From the IMG/VR virus record IMGVR_UViG_3300035698_017019, positions 1 to 35,231 of that record: a DNA stretch of 35,231 nucleotides, one strand, 5' to 3'. Below, in pieces: positions 23,647 to 31,290 of this stretch (within the stretch, counting starts at the first letter, position 1; each line of letters begins with the position of its first letter). This stretch comes from a virus. The notes under the pieces were generated by a model that saw only the letters and a program-made list of their open reading frames with translations, did no database searches and was not told where the DNA came from. The translations under genes were made by a program, and so were the position numbers.

Positions 23647-26600
23647 TTATAATGTAGATGTGGCAAGTTTTTCTAGAACCGAATCACTTCTGGCTTCTCT
23701 GAGAAGTCCATTTTGTATTGCCTTTTCAGCATTTTCAAATAACAAACTTAAGAACCATGATTCTATATACGGTATCTTCTTTAAAGATACCGCTTTATAA
23801 TTTTTATAACCATTTAATCTCCCAGGTTCTTCTGTTTCTTTATCTCTAAAGAATTGACTTGATACTAATTCGAAATGAACCAGATCCGTAGACTTTGAAT
23901 GATTTTTATAATACTCAAATAATTTAACTAAAAATTGATTGGGTGAAAATACTTTCTGATTCATTGCAAATAATCTTTGAATATTTTTCATGACATGACT
24001 CATATTAGACAGAACCAAAACAATTGATGCAAATATAAATTCAGAATGTTTATAATTTATTTCCAATCCATCATCCAAATATTTAATATCTTTACTATCT
24101 TCCGGAACATTAAATACTATATTATTATTTAATGATATATCAAATACCTCATTGGCAGTTTCTAAAGTGAAGTATGGGTTTTCTAATTCTATAACACCAT
24201 CATCAACTTCCAGTTCTTTTTTGGTATACTGCTCATAGTTGATGGTTATCTTAATAGGTTTATAATTTATACAATCATCACCCTCTTGTCTAATACACTC
24301 TTTCAATTTTTTTAAATCAAAATCAGGATCATTCATTGTTATATCAGTAAATATATCAACCTTTTTAACCTCAGCGGCGCCACCTGTGTTATGTGTCCAC
24401 ATACCATTTACAGTTAAAGTCCCGGTTTCAGTAGTCATATCATAAACATAATCGTTTTCATTAAATAAAATTTCTTCACAATAATTAACCAAACCATCTC
24501 TATCATTCCTTTTAAAATCTTTTGGTAATATTGATTTTTCCATTTTTATTGAGTGTTTGAAAAAATTCGAATCTTTAATAGATGGAAATATTTTTATTGT
24601 ATATGATTGATGCTTTGTCAATTCCTTAATTGAAGTTAAAGAAATATTATGCTTAATATTAAATTTATCCAAAATAAAGTGAACTTGTTGAACAAAATCC
24701 AATGATATACACTCAGCCGAAATATAAAATCTAGTTTCATCGTTTATAGCCGAACCATCACCATCTATATATCCGCAAATAATTTTAGATAAGTCTTCAT
24801 CTGAATAATGAATAAAATCCGATGGTAGATGTATATTTTTACTATACCTCCCACATTGATCAAATATTTCCTTTGATAATTTTACATCATTTATAACATA
24901 TTCCTTTCCAGAATTTTCCAATACATTTCCATATTTTTTCATAATAGGAAGAAATTTATTAATAATTTTCATTTCATCATTATTCTGTGATAAGATCCAT
25001 GATCTTGGAACTTGACCCGGGGTTTTTTTGGACCCTTTATAAAACATGAGACAACCCTCGGCAATATGAAATCCCAATAAATAAGGATCAATAAATGGTT
25101 CACATATAATATCATTATCCCATATTGGAAAACTATTTTTAGCGAAATATTTATTTTTAATAAATTCTTTAGGTTCAACCATTTTATAATTATCATCATT
25201 ACAATGCTCTACCGAGTGTGGGTGTTTTTTACAAGAAGGACACTCATAATAACCAAGGGCCTTTGTTTTCTTATATATATCACCACAGGAACAAACATTT
25301 CCAATATTTTCAGATAGCATGTGTGGGTGATTATCTTGGGAAATAATGAAACTATTATTCCTAGATTTTGTCATTACAATTTTACTATCTTCTGATTTTT
25401 TATGTCTTATAATTTTTTCAACATTGGTCCATTTATCATGATCCCAAACTTCAATATCATTAAGCATTTTCTCTTCTTGATCTTTATTTAAGATCATATC
25501 ATTCTCAAGAGATAACCATAATCTTTTAAATGTTGTCAGTTGTTTTATTCCATTTACTTTTATCAAAACTGAACTATCAGAATGCATACAATGCTTGACT
25601 TTCATCATCAACTGAGTACCACGTTCTCCTATTATCTGCGCGGCATTCATTCCTATATATGGAGTTTTAATTTTATCTATTAAATCACCATAACACATTC
25701 TACAGATTTTCTTTGATTTACAATACATGGGACTTCTTAAACTAACAACCTTATCTTTATACTCATCAATATTAGCACTTGTCAATTTAATTAACTTAGA
25801 TTCTTTTTTAATATATCGACCAATAACTCTATCATATAAATCTTCATTTATTTTTATTTTCAATGTTTTCTGAGTTCCACAATCTAAAAGATTTAGATCA
25901 GCTTCAACTGGAGAAATTGCATAAACCAATTGTCTTGTCAAGTAACCGCCTTTGGCTGTGCTCATACTTGTTGATATCTGTCCGTATCTTGCCGCTGAAC
26001 CGGAGATGAAAAAAGAACTAGGACTAAGACCTTCAGTAAAGTTTTCCTTTATAGGATCAAGTATATTGCCATCTGCATCTACAGTTATACCTTTAGTAGC
26101 CATCATAACTATAACATTTTGCCATTTACCTCTAGATCCGGAATCAATTGTTTCTGCTAACTGAGGATAATTCTCTCTAACATATTTTTTAGTTTCCTTT
26201 ACAATCATATCCAAATATTTGTTCTGTTCTTTTTTATCAGATGTTTGTGTCATTTTCTCTCTTAATATTGTGACAGAATCAGGTAGACCCATTTCATCTA
26301 ATATAATACTATGAGATAGAATGGTTGAATATTTAAATCCCATATTTCTAACATTCATAGAAAAATTAATAAATTCTTCTTTATTGTATTTTTGACAAAT
26401 CTCATTTAAATATCCTAATAATTTTCCCTCATTTACAGCATCATCTATAAAAGGAAAACATTCAGGAAATATTGAATTAAATATATGGCGACCGTATGTT
26501 GATAATTTTCCTTTAAACTTTGCATATTTGTATACATCTTCCTGTTTAAAAAGTTCATCAACATGTTTTATAATAGTTGCTGCATTTTTAAAGTTCTTTT

Positions 26601-27894
26601 TATAAGTTTCTTTTTCCAATGTTAAATAATAAATTCCAGCTGTTTCTTCATGTTCCAATGCAAAATTAGTAGTGAGGAATGATTTATGAGATTGATATGG
26701 CATCATCAATCTCTTAGCCTCTTCTTGTGATTCCTCTGAAAGTACATTTAACAATCCCATTTGATCACCATCAAAGTCTGCACCAAACCCAACACAATAT
26801 AATGGATTTATTCCAATGGCATTATGATATCTTACTATTGGATGTGCCGCCCTTATACCATCCCTATGCAAAACTGGATCTCTTTTATAAATTATAACTT
26901 TACCTTCAACAATTTTTTGAAGCATTTCACCCATAAAATGAATAAATTTATCATCTCTAATATGATGCTTTGATAATGCTGAGACTAATGATCTTAGCAT
27001 GTCTATGGAATATGTGTTACCATATTTTGGTATTCCAAACGATGAAACATATTTCTTTTCTTCATCTGATATTTTTTTGGTTAGATAATGTAATAAATGA
27101 AATTCAAACATTTTTATAAGAATTCTAAAAGGCACGCCTACTTCATTAGGACCCAATTCCTTATCAGAAATTATAACAGACCTACCAGAAAAATCAACTC
27201 TTTTACCCAAAAGGTTTTTTCTAATATATCCTTCCTTTTTACTTATCTTTGTTTTTAGATAATCATATAAAAAATAAATTTGATTATTTATATTAGCCAT
27301 TGCATGATTATAAACAATTTCATTTGTGGATTTTACATATTTTAATCTATTTGCAATATTTAAAACTTTGTTATAAATATCATTTACTGGGTCCATCATC
27401 TGTTTGTTAAGAGTTCCATCTTTTTCTATAAAGGCAGGGCGCAAACCTGGGGGAATAATAATAACTTTATTATAAAAAATATTCTCTCCCATTTTTTTCA
27501 AATATTGAATTAGCTTTGCTCTATCATCACTATCTGCTCTCCATTTATAACTGGGATATATTTTTCTAAATGATGACCATCCAAACAAATCTCCTTTTGG
27601 ATCTTCTTCAATTCTGCCCCTCACCAAACTAAATCTCTTTTTTGCAAATATCAAATCTAATAATTTTTTATCAAGCCTTTTGATTATTTTTAATACCGTT
27701 GGATGTATAACTTCTTCATTTAGATTAATATATCCAAACTGTTTATCCCATTGAGGGCTTCCCTCTAATCCAAATATTCTTTCAGAGAATAGGCCATCGG
27801 GGTCCCACTTACCATCTTTCACAATACTTTTATTTGTGATCTCTTGTAATTTATTCTGTAAAATAAATCTATCCACATTTAATAACTTAAGCAT
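23647..27894 (-). CDS. rpoC: DNA-directed RNA polymerase beta' subunit, intein-containing
   Basis: The beta' catalytic subunit, 1415 aa (1014 after splicing; E. coli 1407), ATG at 27894 with GGAG upstream. The Mg-binding triad is D373, D375, D377 in GADFDGDQMG; bacteria have N before ADFDGD, here G. 'LLGKRVDFSGRSVI' is the lid/rudder-side motif. A bridge helix (about 625-660, SGSAARYGQISTSMSTAKGGYLTRQL) and Cys cluster CKSKKICRMC (about 725) follow, then the trigger loop GERGTQLMMKVKH/TGGAA interrupted by the intein right after its histidine. The bacterial N-terminal zinc ribbon (C-x-C...C-x2-C after GLF.ERIFG) is absent, replaced by QWDKQFGYINL. The short C-terminus lacks bacterial insertion domains. 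It is co-transcribed with beta. Confidence 0.93.
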   Translation of the reverse strand: MLKLLNVDRFILQNKLQEITNKSIVKDGKWDPDGLFSERIFGLEGSPQWDKQFGYINLNEEVIHPTVLKIIKRLDKKLLDLIFAKKRFSLVRGRIEEDPKGDLFGWSSFRKIYPSYKWRADSDDRAKLIQYLKKMGENIFYNKVIIIPPGLRPAFIEKDGTLNKQMMDPVNDIYNKVLNIANRLKYVKSTNEIVYNHAMANINNQIYFLYDYLKTKISKKEGYIRKNLLGKRVDFSGRSVIISDKELGPNEVGVPFRILIKMFEFHLLHYLTKKISDEEKKYVSSFGIPKYGNTYSIDMLRSLVSALSKHHIRDDKFIHFMGEMLQKIVEGKVIIYKRDPVLHRDGIRAAHPIVRYHNAIGINPLYCVGFGADFDGDQMGLLNVLSEESQEEAKRLMMPYQSHKSFLTTNFALEHEETAGIYYLTLEKETYKKNFKNAATIIKHVDELFKQEDVYKYAKFKGKLSTYGRHIFNSIFPECFPFIDDAVNEGKLLGYLNEICQKYNKEEFINFSMNVRNMGFKYSTILSHSIILDEMGLPDSVTILREKMTQTSDKKEQNKYLDMIVKETKKYVRENYPQLAETIDSGSRGKWQNVIVMMATKGITVDADGNILDPIKENFTEGLSPSSFFISGSAARYGQISTSMSTAKGGYLTRQLVYAISPVEADLNLLDCGTQKTLKIKINEDLYDRVIGRYIKKESKLIKLTSANIDEYKDKVVSLRSPMYCKSKKICRMCYGDLIDKIKTPYIGMNAAQIIGERGTQLMMKVKHCMHSDSSVLIKVNGIKQLTTFKRLWLSLENDMILNKDQEEKMLNDIEVWDHDKWTNVEKIIRHKKSEDSKIVMTKSRNNSFIISQDNHPHMLSENIGNVCSCGDIYKKTKALGYYECPSCKKHPHSVEHCNDDNYKMVEPKEFIKNKYFAKNSFPIWDNDIICEPFIDPYLLGFHIAEGCLMFYKGSKKTPGQVPRSWILSQNNDEMKIINKFLPIMKKYGNVLENSGKEYVINDVKLSKEIFDQCGRYSKNIHLPSDFIHYSDEDLSKIICGYIDGDGSAINDETRFYISAECISLDFVQQVHFILDKFNIKHNISLTSIKELTKHQSYTIKIFPSIKDSNFFKHSIKMEKSILPKDFKRNDRDGLVNYCEEILFNENDYVYDMTTETGTLTVNGMWTHNTGGAAEVKKVDIFTDITMNDPDFDLKKLKECIRQEGDDCINYKPIKITINYEQYTKKELEVDDGVIELENPYFTLETANEVFDISLNNNIVFNVPEDSKDIKYLDDGLEINYKHSEFIFASIVLVLSNMSHVMKNIQRLFAMNQKVFSPNQFLVKLFEYYKNHSKSTDLVHFELVSSQFFRDKETEEPGRLNGYKNYKAVSLKKIPYIESWFLSLLFENAEKAIQNGLLREARSDSVLEKLATSTL
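24388..25590 (-). other. LAGLIDADG intein in RNA polymerase beta' trigger loop
   Basis: A 401-residue intein from Cys1 (25588-25590) to Asn401 (24388-24390) with +1 Thr and the canonical THN end. Block A is CMHSDSSVLI, block B contains NHPH (87-90), and blocks C and E are the dodecapeptides LLGFHIAEG (171-179) and ICGYIDGDG (271-279), whose acids E178 and D278 are the expected catalytic pair of a DOD homing endonuclease. A Cys cluster C100, C102, C117, C120 suggests an extra zinc module between the splicing block and the endonuclease. Excision gives GTQLMMKVKH-TGGAAE, an intact trigger loop. Confidence 0.93.
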
Positions 27895-27909
27895 TAAAAC
27901 TCTCCAAAT

Positions 27910-28101
27910 TTATAGTTCAACTGATATTAATTCGTTTTCAACATATTCTCTAAAACTTTTAACCAGCGGGCTTTCGTCTTTACTGAGAACTGTTTGAACC
28001 ATTGGTATTATTTCTTTTTCTATTTTTGACATGTCCTTTGATTTTATTTCAATTTTACCACCAAATATAGGTTCAAACTGTGATTTTGAAATTGTTGACA
28101 T
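27910..28101 (-). CDS. Small protein in RNA polymerase operon
   Basis: A 63-aa protein from the ATG at 28101 (a TTG at 28116 could add five residues). Soluble, Lys/Glu-rich, with one likely helix (residues ~22-58). No Cys, no membrane segment, no recognised family. It is placed between the 401-aa protein and beta', 15 nt before the beta' start, and the ribosome site is weak. By position it could be a small polymerase-associated protein (omega-like size), but the sequence gives no support for homology to omega. Confidence 0.5.
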   Translation of the reverse strand: MSTISKSQFEPIFGGKIEIKSKDMSKIEKEIIPMVQTVLSKDESPLVKSFREYVENELISVEL

Positions 28102-28114
28102 TATACTTGAAACC

Positions 28115-28135
28115 AATTTATATAAATATGTTCTA
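28115..28135 (-). promoter_or_regulatory. Weak copy of promoter-like element before small gene and beta'
   Basis: The minus strand reads CATAGAACATATTTATATAAAT in the gap between the 401-aa gene and the 63-aa gene. It keeps AGAACA and the AT-rich half but diverges more than copies 1-6. It could allow extra transcription of beta' and beta. Confidence 0.3.
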
Positions 28136-28143
28136 TGCTTGAT

Positions 28144-29349
28144 TCAAAAATAATCACAGTTAAAACCAAAAATTCTTTCAAGATTCTTACATTTATAATT
28201 AGAATTTTTAGAAACTGAAATGAAACTTCTAAGCAATTCAGCCAAATAACTTTTATCAATATTTTGTTCTAATAAAATATCATCTAAATCTCTAACTATG
28301 AAATATAAAAATAATTGTAATTTATATTTTTGAGAACCTTTAAGATCAATTAAAATATTTATAGGAACATTTAAGAGAAGAGACATTAATGGCAAAACAA
28401 ATAATTTCATAAAACCATTCTCCGCCGGTTTATCTTCTATTGTTTTTTCAAAATCATATAAATTTTTTCTAGTCAATTCATCTTCTTTAGCATATTCTAT
28501 TTTTAATCTTTCTCTTATATATTTATCAATTCTCATTAATACATCATCATATATAATTCTATTTGATACGTCAAGAGATACATAGTTGCTAAGTATAACA
28601 GATGATTCTTTATATACTGTTGTTTCAGTGAATAAAGTTTTAAGAAACCATTTTGTCATTTCACCGACTGATGCAGATATAAAAGTTACTGGGTTATGGA
28701 TTAAATCAAAACTAATTATAATTGAACTTGTTAAAAAATTAAAAGTGCTTAATGCAAATGTTTCTTCACTAACTGATGATCTTAATCTAATTAATTGTAA
28801 ATAGAAATTATCATCCCTGGCACATTTAAATATCTTTACAGTAACAAGTTCATATATTTTTATCATTAAATCTTGAGCTTCTAATTTATTTATCATTATA
28901 GAACATATATCTTTATGCTTATAATTTTCTAATCTTTTATTGCTGGCATAAAATGGCATATAAAGTTTTAATAAAATTGTTAATATAAATAGCTGCTCTA
29001 TTTCAGGTACATCTATAAATATTGTGCTGGAAGTAACTTTCTTTTTATTTATAAATTTATTCAAATCTAGATCTGTTCTAGTTTCTAAATAATCTTTAGC
29101 AATTTTCATAAATTTATCTATTGAATTATAAACTAATTTTTCACTTTGTTTTTTATGAAACTTTACCAATGTGTCACAGTACCATTCCAATTCACCAGTT
29201 CTATTTAATATATCATTTACATGTTCATGAATAGCAAATGTTTTCTTTGTTATGCCAACCTGATTGATTTCAAATTTTACCTCTTCTTTACTATTAGAAA
29301 CTATTAATTCATTATTTCCCTTTTCATCACATCTATAACTATAATCCAT
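28144..29349 (-). CDS. Unknown 401-aa protein heading the RNA polymerase operon
   Basis: First gene of the operon (ATG at 29349, AGGAGG upstream; TGA stop). The protein is soluble and mostly helical with alternating hydrophobic stretches, for example residues ~115-135 (QLFILTILLKLYMPFY) and ~335-355. It lacks Cys clusters or recognisable sigma regions 2 and 4. Its position before beta' and beta suggests it may belong to the polymerase, for instance as a promoter-recognition subunit analogous to AR9 gp226 (464 aa), but no sequence likeness can be shown here. It could equally be a head, tail or regulatory protein transcribed from the same early promoter. Confidence 0.55.
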   Translation of the reverse strand: MDYSYRCDEKGNNELIVSNSKEEVKFEINQVGITKKTFAIHEHVNDILNRTGELEWYCDTLVKFHKKQSEKLVYNSIDKFMKIAKDYLETRTDLDLNKFINKKKVTSSTIFIDVPEIEQLFILTILLKLYMPFYASNKRLENYKHKDICSIMINKLEAQDLMIKIYELVTVKIFKCARDDNFYLQLIRLRSSVSEETFALSTFNFLTSSIIISFDLIHNPVTFISASVGEMTKWFLKTLFTETTVYKESSVILSNYVSLDVSNRIIYDDVLMRIDKYIRERLKIEYAKEDELTRKNLYDFEKTIEDKPAENGFMKLFVLPLMSLLLNVPINILIDLKGSQKYKLQLFLYFIVRDLDDILLEQNIDKSYLAELLRSFISVSKNSNYKCKNLERIFGFNCDYF

Positions 29350-29405
29350 TTTTCCTCCTAAAAATTTAAAAAATCAAAAATCGAAAATTAAAAAAGTTCA
29401 TAAGT

Positions 29406-29422
29406 TAATATATATAGCTAAA
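29406..29422 (-). promoter_or_regulatory. Outward-facing promoter-like element toward RNA polymerase operon
   Basis: The minus strand reads TTTAGCTATATATATTA, about 57-73 nt before the start at 29349. It is the exact reverse complement of the element at 29477-29493, so identical elements face away from each other. The AGAAC-type element is not the best candidate here, which suggests an early promoter class. Confidence 0.5.
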
Positions 29423-29476
29423 ATAATTAAAATTAATTACTCAATTTAATAAAAAAGAAAATAATTTAAAGGATAG

Positions 29477-29493
29477 TTTAGCTATATATATTA
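29477..29493 (+). promoter_or_regulatory. Outward-facing promoter-like element toward plus-strand genes
   Basis: The plus strand reads TTTAGCTATATATATTA followed by TAAAAT, about 49 nt before the first plus-strand ATG at 29542. It is a perfect 17-nt copy of the opposite element at 29406-29422. The whole gene-free gap is 29350-29541 and is otherwise only AT-rich sequence. Confidence 0.5.
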
Positions 29494-29508
29494 TAAAATA
29501 GTTCTATA
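29488..29508 (-). promoter_or_regulatory. Possible degenerate AGAAC element
   Basis: The minus strand reads TATAGAACTATTTTATAATAT within the divergent gap, overlapping the plus-facing element. It shares AGAAC and TATAAT with the main repeated element but lacks AACA. Weak. Confidence 0.25.
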
Positions 29509-29541
29509 AAGCAATGCAACAAGCAACAAAAAATATTTTTT

Positions 29542-29811
29542 ATGCCCCTAAAAAATATTATAAAAAAAAGAAAGGGGTTCCATCAATTGAATTTAAACGG
29601 AGTGTTCAGTGAGATGACAAAAAATGTAAAGATTGAAGTGAAAGGAGGAAAGTCAGAAAAATTATTAAATGAAAATTTAGGTGGAGTGTTCCAAAAATGT
29701 GGGAAACAACTTCACGCAAACATCCAAAAAACAAAACAAAATCAAGAATCAAAGTCAATATTAATTGGAATATTAGATGAATTATTTTCAGGTAATATTG
29801 ATTTTTTATGA
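29542..29811 (+). CDS. Small basic plus-strand protein with internal repeat
   Basis: A frame of 89 codons from ATG 29542, with no ribosome site; an alternative start is ATG 29614. The protein is basic (many Lys/Asn/Gln). It holds an internal repeat in the same frame, NLNGVF-x-EMTKN and NLGGVFQKCGK, which supports real coding. No family is recognised. It is one of only two genes on the plus strand, after the divergent promoter-like element, and ends in TGA 79 nt before the next gene. A role as an early host-takeover or regulatory protein is possible but unproven. Confidence 0.45.
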   Translation: MPLKNIIKKRKGFHQLNLNGVFSEMTKNVKIEVKGGKSEKLLNENLGGVFQKCGKQLHANIQKTKQNQESKSILIGILDELFSGNIDFL

Positions 29812-29890
29812 TTAACAATTATTCTAAGGGGCATCGAAAGTATTTTAAATGGCCCCTCCCAATCAACAGAAACAGAGGAGGAAGAATATA

Positions 29891-30526
29891 ATGTGTAAAG
29901 CAACTGAAGAAGGAATTGAAAGAATTAGAGTGACTTTGAAAAGGGTAACATTTAATCGCAGGACTAATGGATATGAAATGAATGATGGATTTATTTTTAA
30001 GAGTCACCCACACAACCCAGAAAGACCGATAGGGTGTATAACCCATAAATCGGATAATATCAGCCCAAGATGGCTCGATGCTTATCTTTATGCGTTGAAA
30101 GAAATTGGCGAGATAAACGGTACAAAAATTGATTTCACATCCCCCACACCACCATACTGGATGCAAGAAACCAATCGAGGTGAGAGATTTGCATTCTTTT
30201 ATGAAGGTATGATTGAAAAAAGACCATCCAGGTTGAACCGCAATTCATTTAAATACACCATCGCTTTAAGAAATCCGGAAATATATGATCGATCTGATTC
30301 TGATAGATCTATGCAGTATACAAATTTTCGGTGTGTTGTTCTTTCCGAAGTCGAGATTCCTAATGGTGTTAAAATTGACACCACACAAGGTAAAAATCCT
30401 TTACCGGATAATTTTAAAAGACATCTATATCTTTGCAGGGAGGAAGATCTTGAACAATGGATGGGAATGGAAGAAAGAGAACATAGAAAAAAAGTGAAAG
30501 TAATAAAAGAAACATATTTCAATTAA
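29891..30526 (+). CDS. Unknown plus-strand protein
   Basis: A 211-aa protein from ATG 29891, preceded by GAGGAGGAAG; a longer frame from 29849 lacks such a site. The sequence is soluble, rich in Arg, Glu and aromatic residues, with a likely beta-rich middle (residues 70-150) and a charged helix at the end. No Cys cluster or membrane segment; no family recognised. Its composition looks less AT-extreme than that of minus-strand neighbours, a hint of different origin or expression level. A bidirectional terminator follows at 30553-30588. Part of a two-gene plus-strand island. Confidence 0.65.
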   Translation: MCKATEEGIERIRVTLKRVTFNRRTNGYEMNDGFIFKSHPHNPERPIGCITHKSDNISPRWLDAYLYALKEIGEINGTKIDFTSPTPPYWMQETNRGERFAFFYEGMIEKRPSRLNRNSFKYTIALRNPEIYDRSDSDRSMQYTNFRCVVLSEVEIPNGVKIDTTQGKNPLPDNFKRHLYLCREEDLEQWMGMEEREHRKKVKVIKETYFN

Positions 30527-30552
30527 ACAGCATACCATATCTATGAAAAATC

Positions 30553-30588
30553 AAAATAATCCCCCATTAACTTGAGGGATTATTTTTT
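30553..30588. terminator. Bidirectional terminator between convergent genes
   Basis: Eleven-base-pair stem AAAATAATCCC (30553-30563) / GGGATTATTTT (30576-30586), 12-nt loop, T-tract on the right and A-tract on the left. It separates the plus-strand island from the minus-strand gene ending at 30622. Confidence 0.85.
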
Positions 30589-30621
30589 TATAAAGTTTCA
30601 TTAAATTGAGGGATTGTAATT

Positions 30622-31203
30622 TTATTCCATTCTCATAAGTATGGATAATACTGGTACCGGTCCTAATGGCCACGGTGCAATATATGCAGTAAACATTCTT
30701 ATCTCTTTACAATCAACGCCTTTATCTTTAATTATTTTATCAAATGCATTATCAATAAGATCATTCACTTTTTTTAATGAAAGTTCTTTACTAAATAAGA
30801 TTCTTGCATCAGCCTCTAAACTTATTTTAATATGATCATCACATTTTTTATCCACCATTTTAGGATTTACAGTATCAAGAACAGTTACTTTTATATCATT
30901 ATCAATAAGCTTTTTACATAAACCAATAAGAAAAGAAGTGTCCCATATTGAATATGGATTTAAAGAAAACATAGAATTATCTATAACAGTCTTCCTTGAA
31001 TTTTCTGTTAACATTTCAATATCTAAATCATAATCTTTAACTTTATAATGTTCAACATTAAGATCAACATGTTTCTTAAATTTATTATCATCACACAAAA
31101 CTATTTTATGTGATAAGCCGGGCTCCATTATAATATCAACAGGTTTATTAATATCTTTATTATCAGGATTCTTTTTATATAATACGTTCAAAACAATGCC
31201 CAT
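30622..31203 (-). CDS. Unknown 193-aa protein
   Basis: ATG at 31203, whose ribosome site (AGAG) is too close, so translation may be coupled to the tiny gene at 31188-31268 that overlaps it. Mixed alpha/beta, acidic in the middle, soluble. Residues ~30-75 and ~95-130 look like alternating strands and helices (KIVLCDDN, NDIKVTVLDTVNP). The C-terminus has a hydrophobic strand PLGPVPVLSILMRM. No recognised motif or Cys cluster. It is the last gene of the right-hand minus-strand cassette, closed by the terminator at 30553-30588. Confidence 0.6.
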   Translation of the reverse strand: MGIVLNVLYKKNPDNKDINKPVDIIMEPGLSHKIVLCDDNKFKKHVDLNVEHYKVKDYDLDIEMLTENSRKTVIDNSMFSLNPYSIWDTSFLIGLCKKLIDNDIKVTVLDTVNPKMVDKKCDDHIKISLEADARILFSKELSLKKVNDLIDNAFDKIIKDKGVDCKEIRMFTAYIAPWPLGPVPVLSILMRME

Positions 31204-31268
31204 TCTCTAATTTTCATATTTGCCAATTCTTCTTCTAATTTTTTAATTTTTGTTTCTTCAAAAGTCAT
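31188..31268 (-). CDS. Tiny 26-aa coiled-coil peptide, leader-like
   Basis: ATG at 31268 preceded by AAAAGGAGAATTT, an excellent ribosome site. The frame of 26 codons ends in TGA and overlaps the start of the 193-aa gene by 16 nt. The peptide MTFEETKIKKLEEELANM... is an amphipathic charged helix. Good translation signals and overlap suggest a leader or a coupling peptide, or a real microprotein; function unknown. Confidence 0.45.
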   Translation of the reverse strand: MTFEETKIKKLEEELANMKIREWALF

Positions 31269-31290
31269 AATAAATTCTCCTTTTATTTTT

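Noticed and set aside
24969-25199. 76-codon minus-strand frame within the beta' intein
   Set aside because: Out of frame with the intein, whose motifs are intact; a shadow.
28256-28277. TTAGAACAAAATATTGAT inside the 401-aa gene
   Set aside because: Looks like the promoter element, but it is explained by the Leu-Glu-Gln-Asn codons and has no start codon at the right distance.
30566-30616. Degenerate direct repeat CATTAACTTGAGGGATTA / CATTAAATTGAGGGATTG
   Set aside because: Present, but best explained as part of the terminator region with a partial copy; no other sign of an attachment site.
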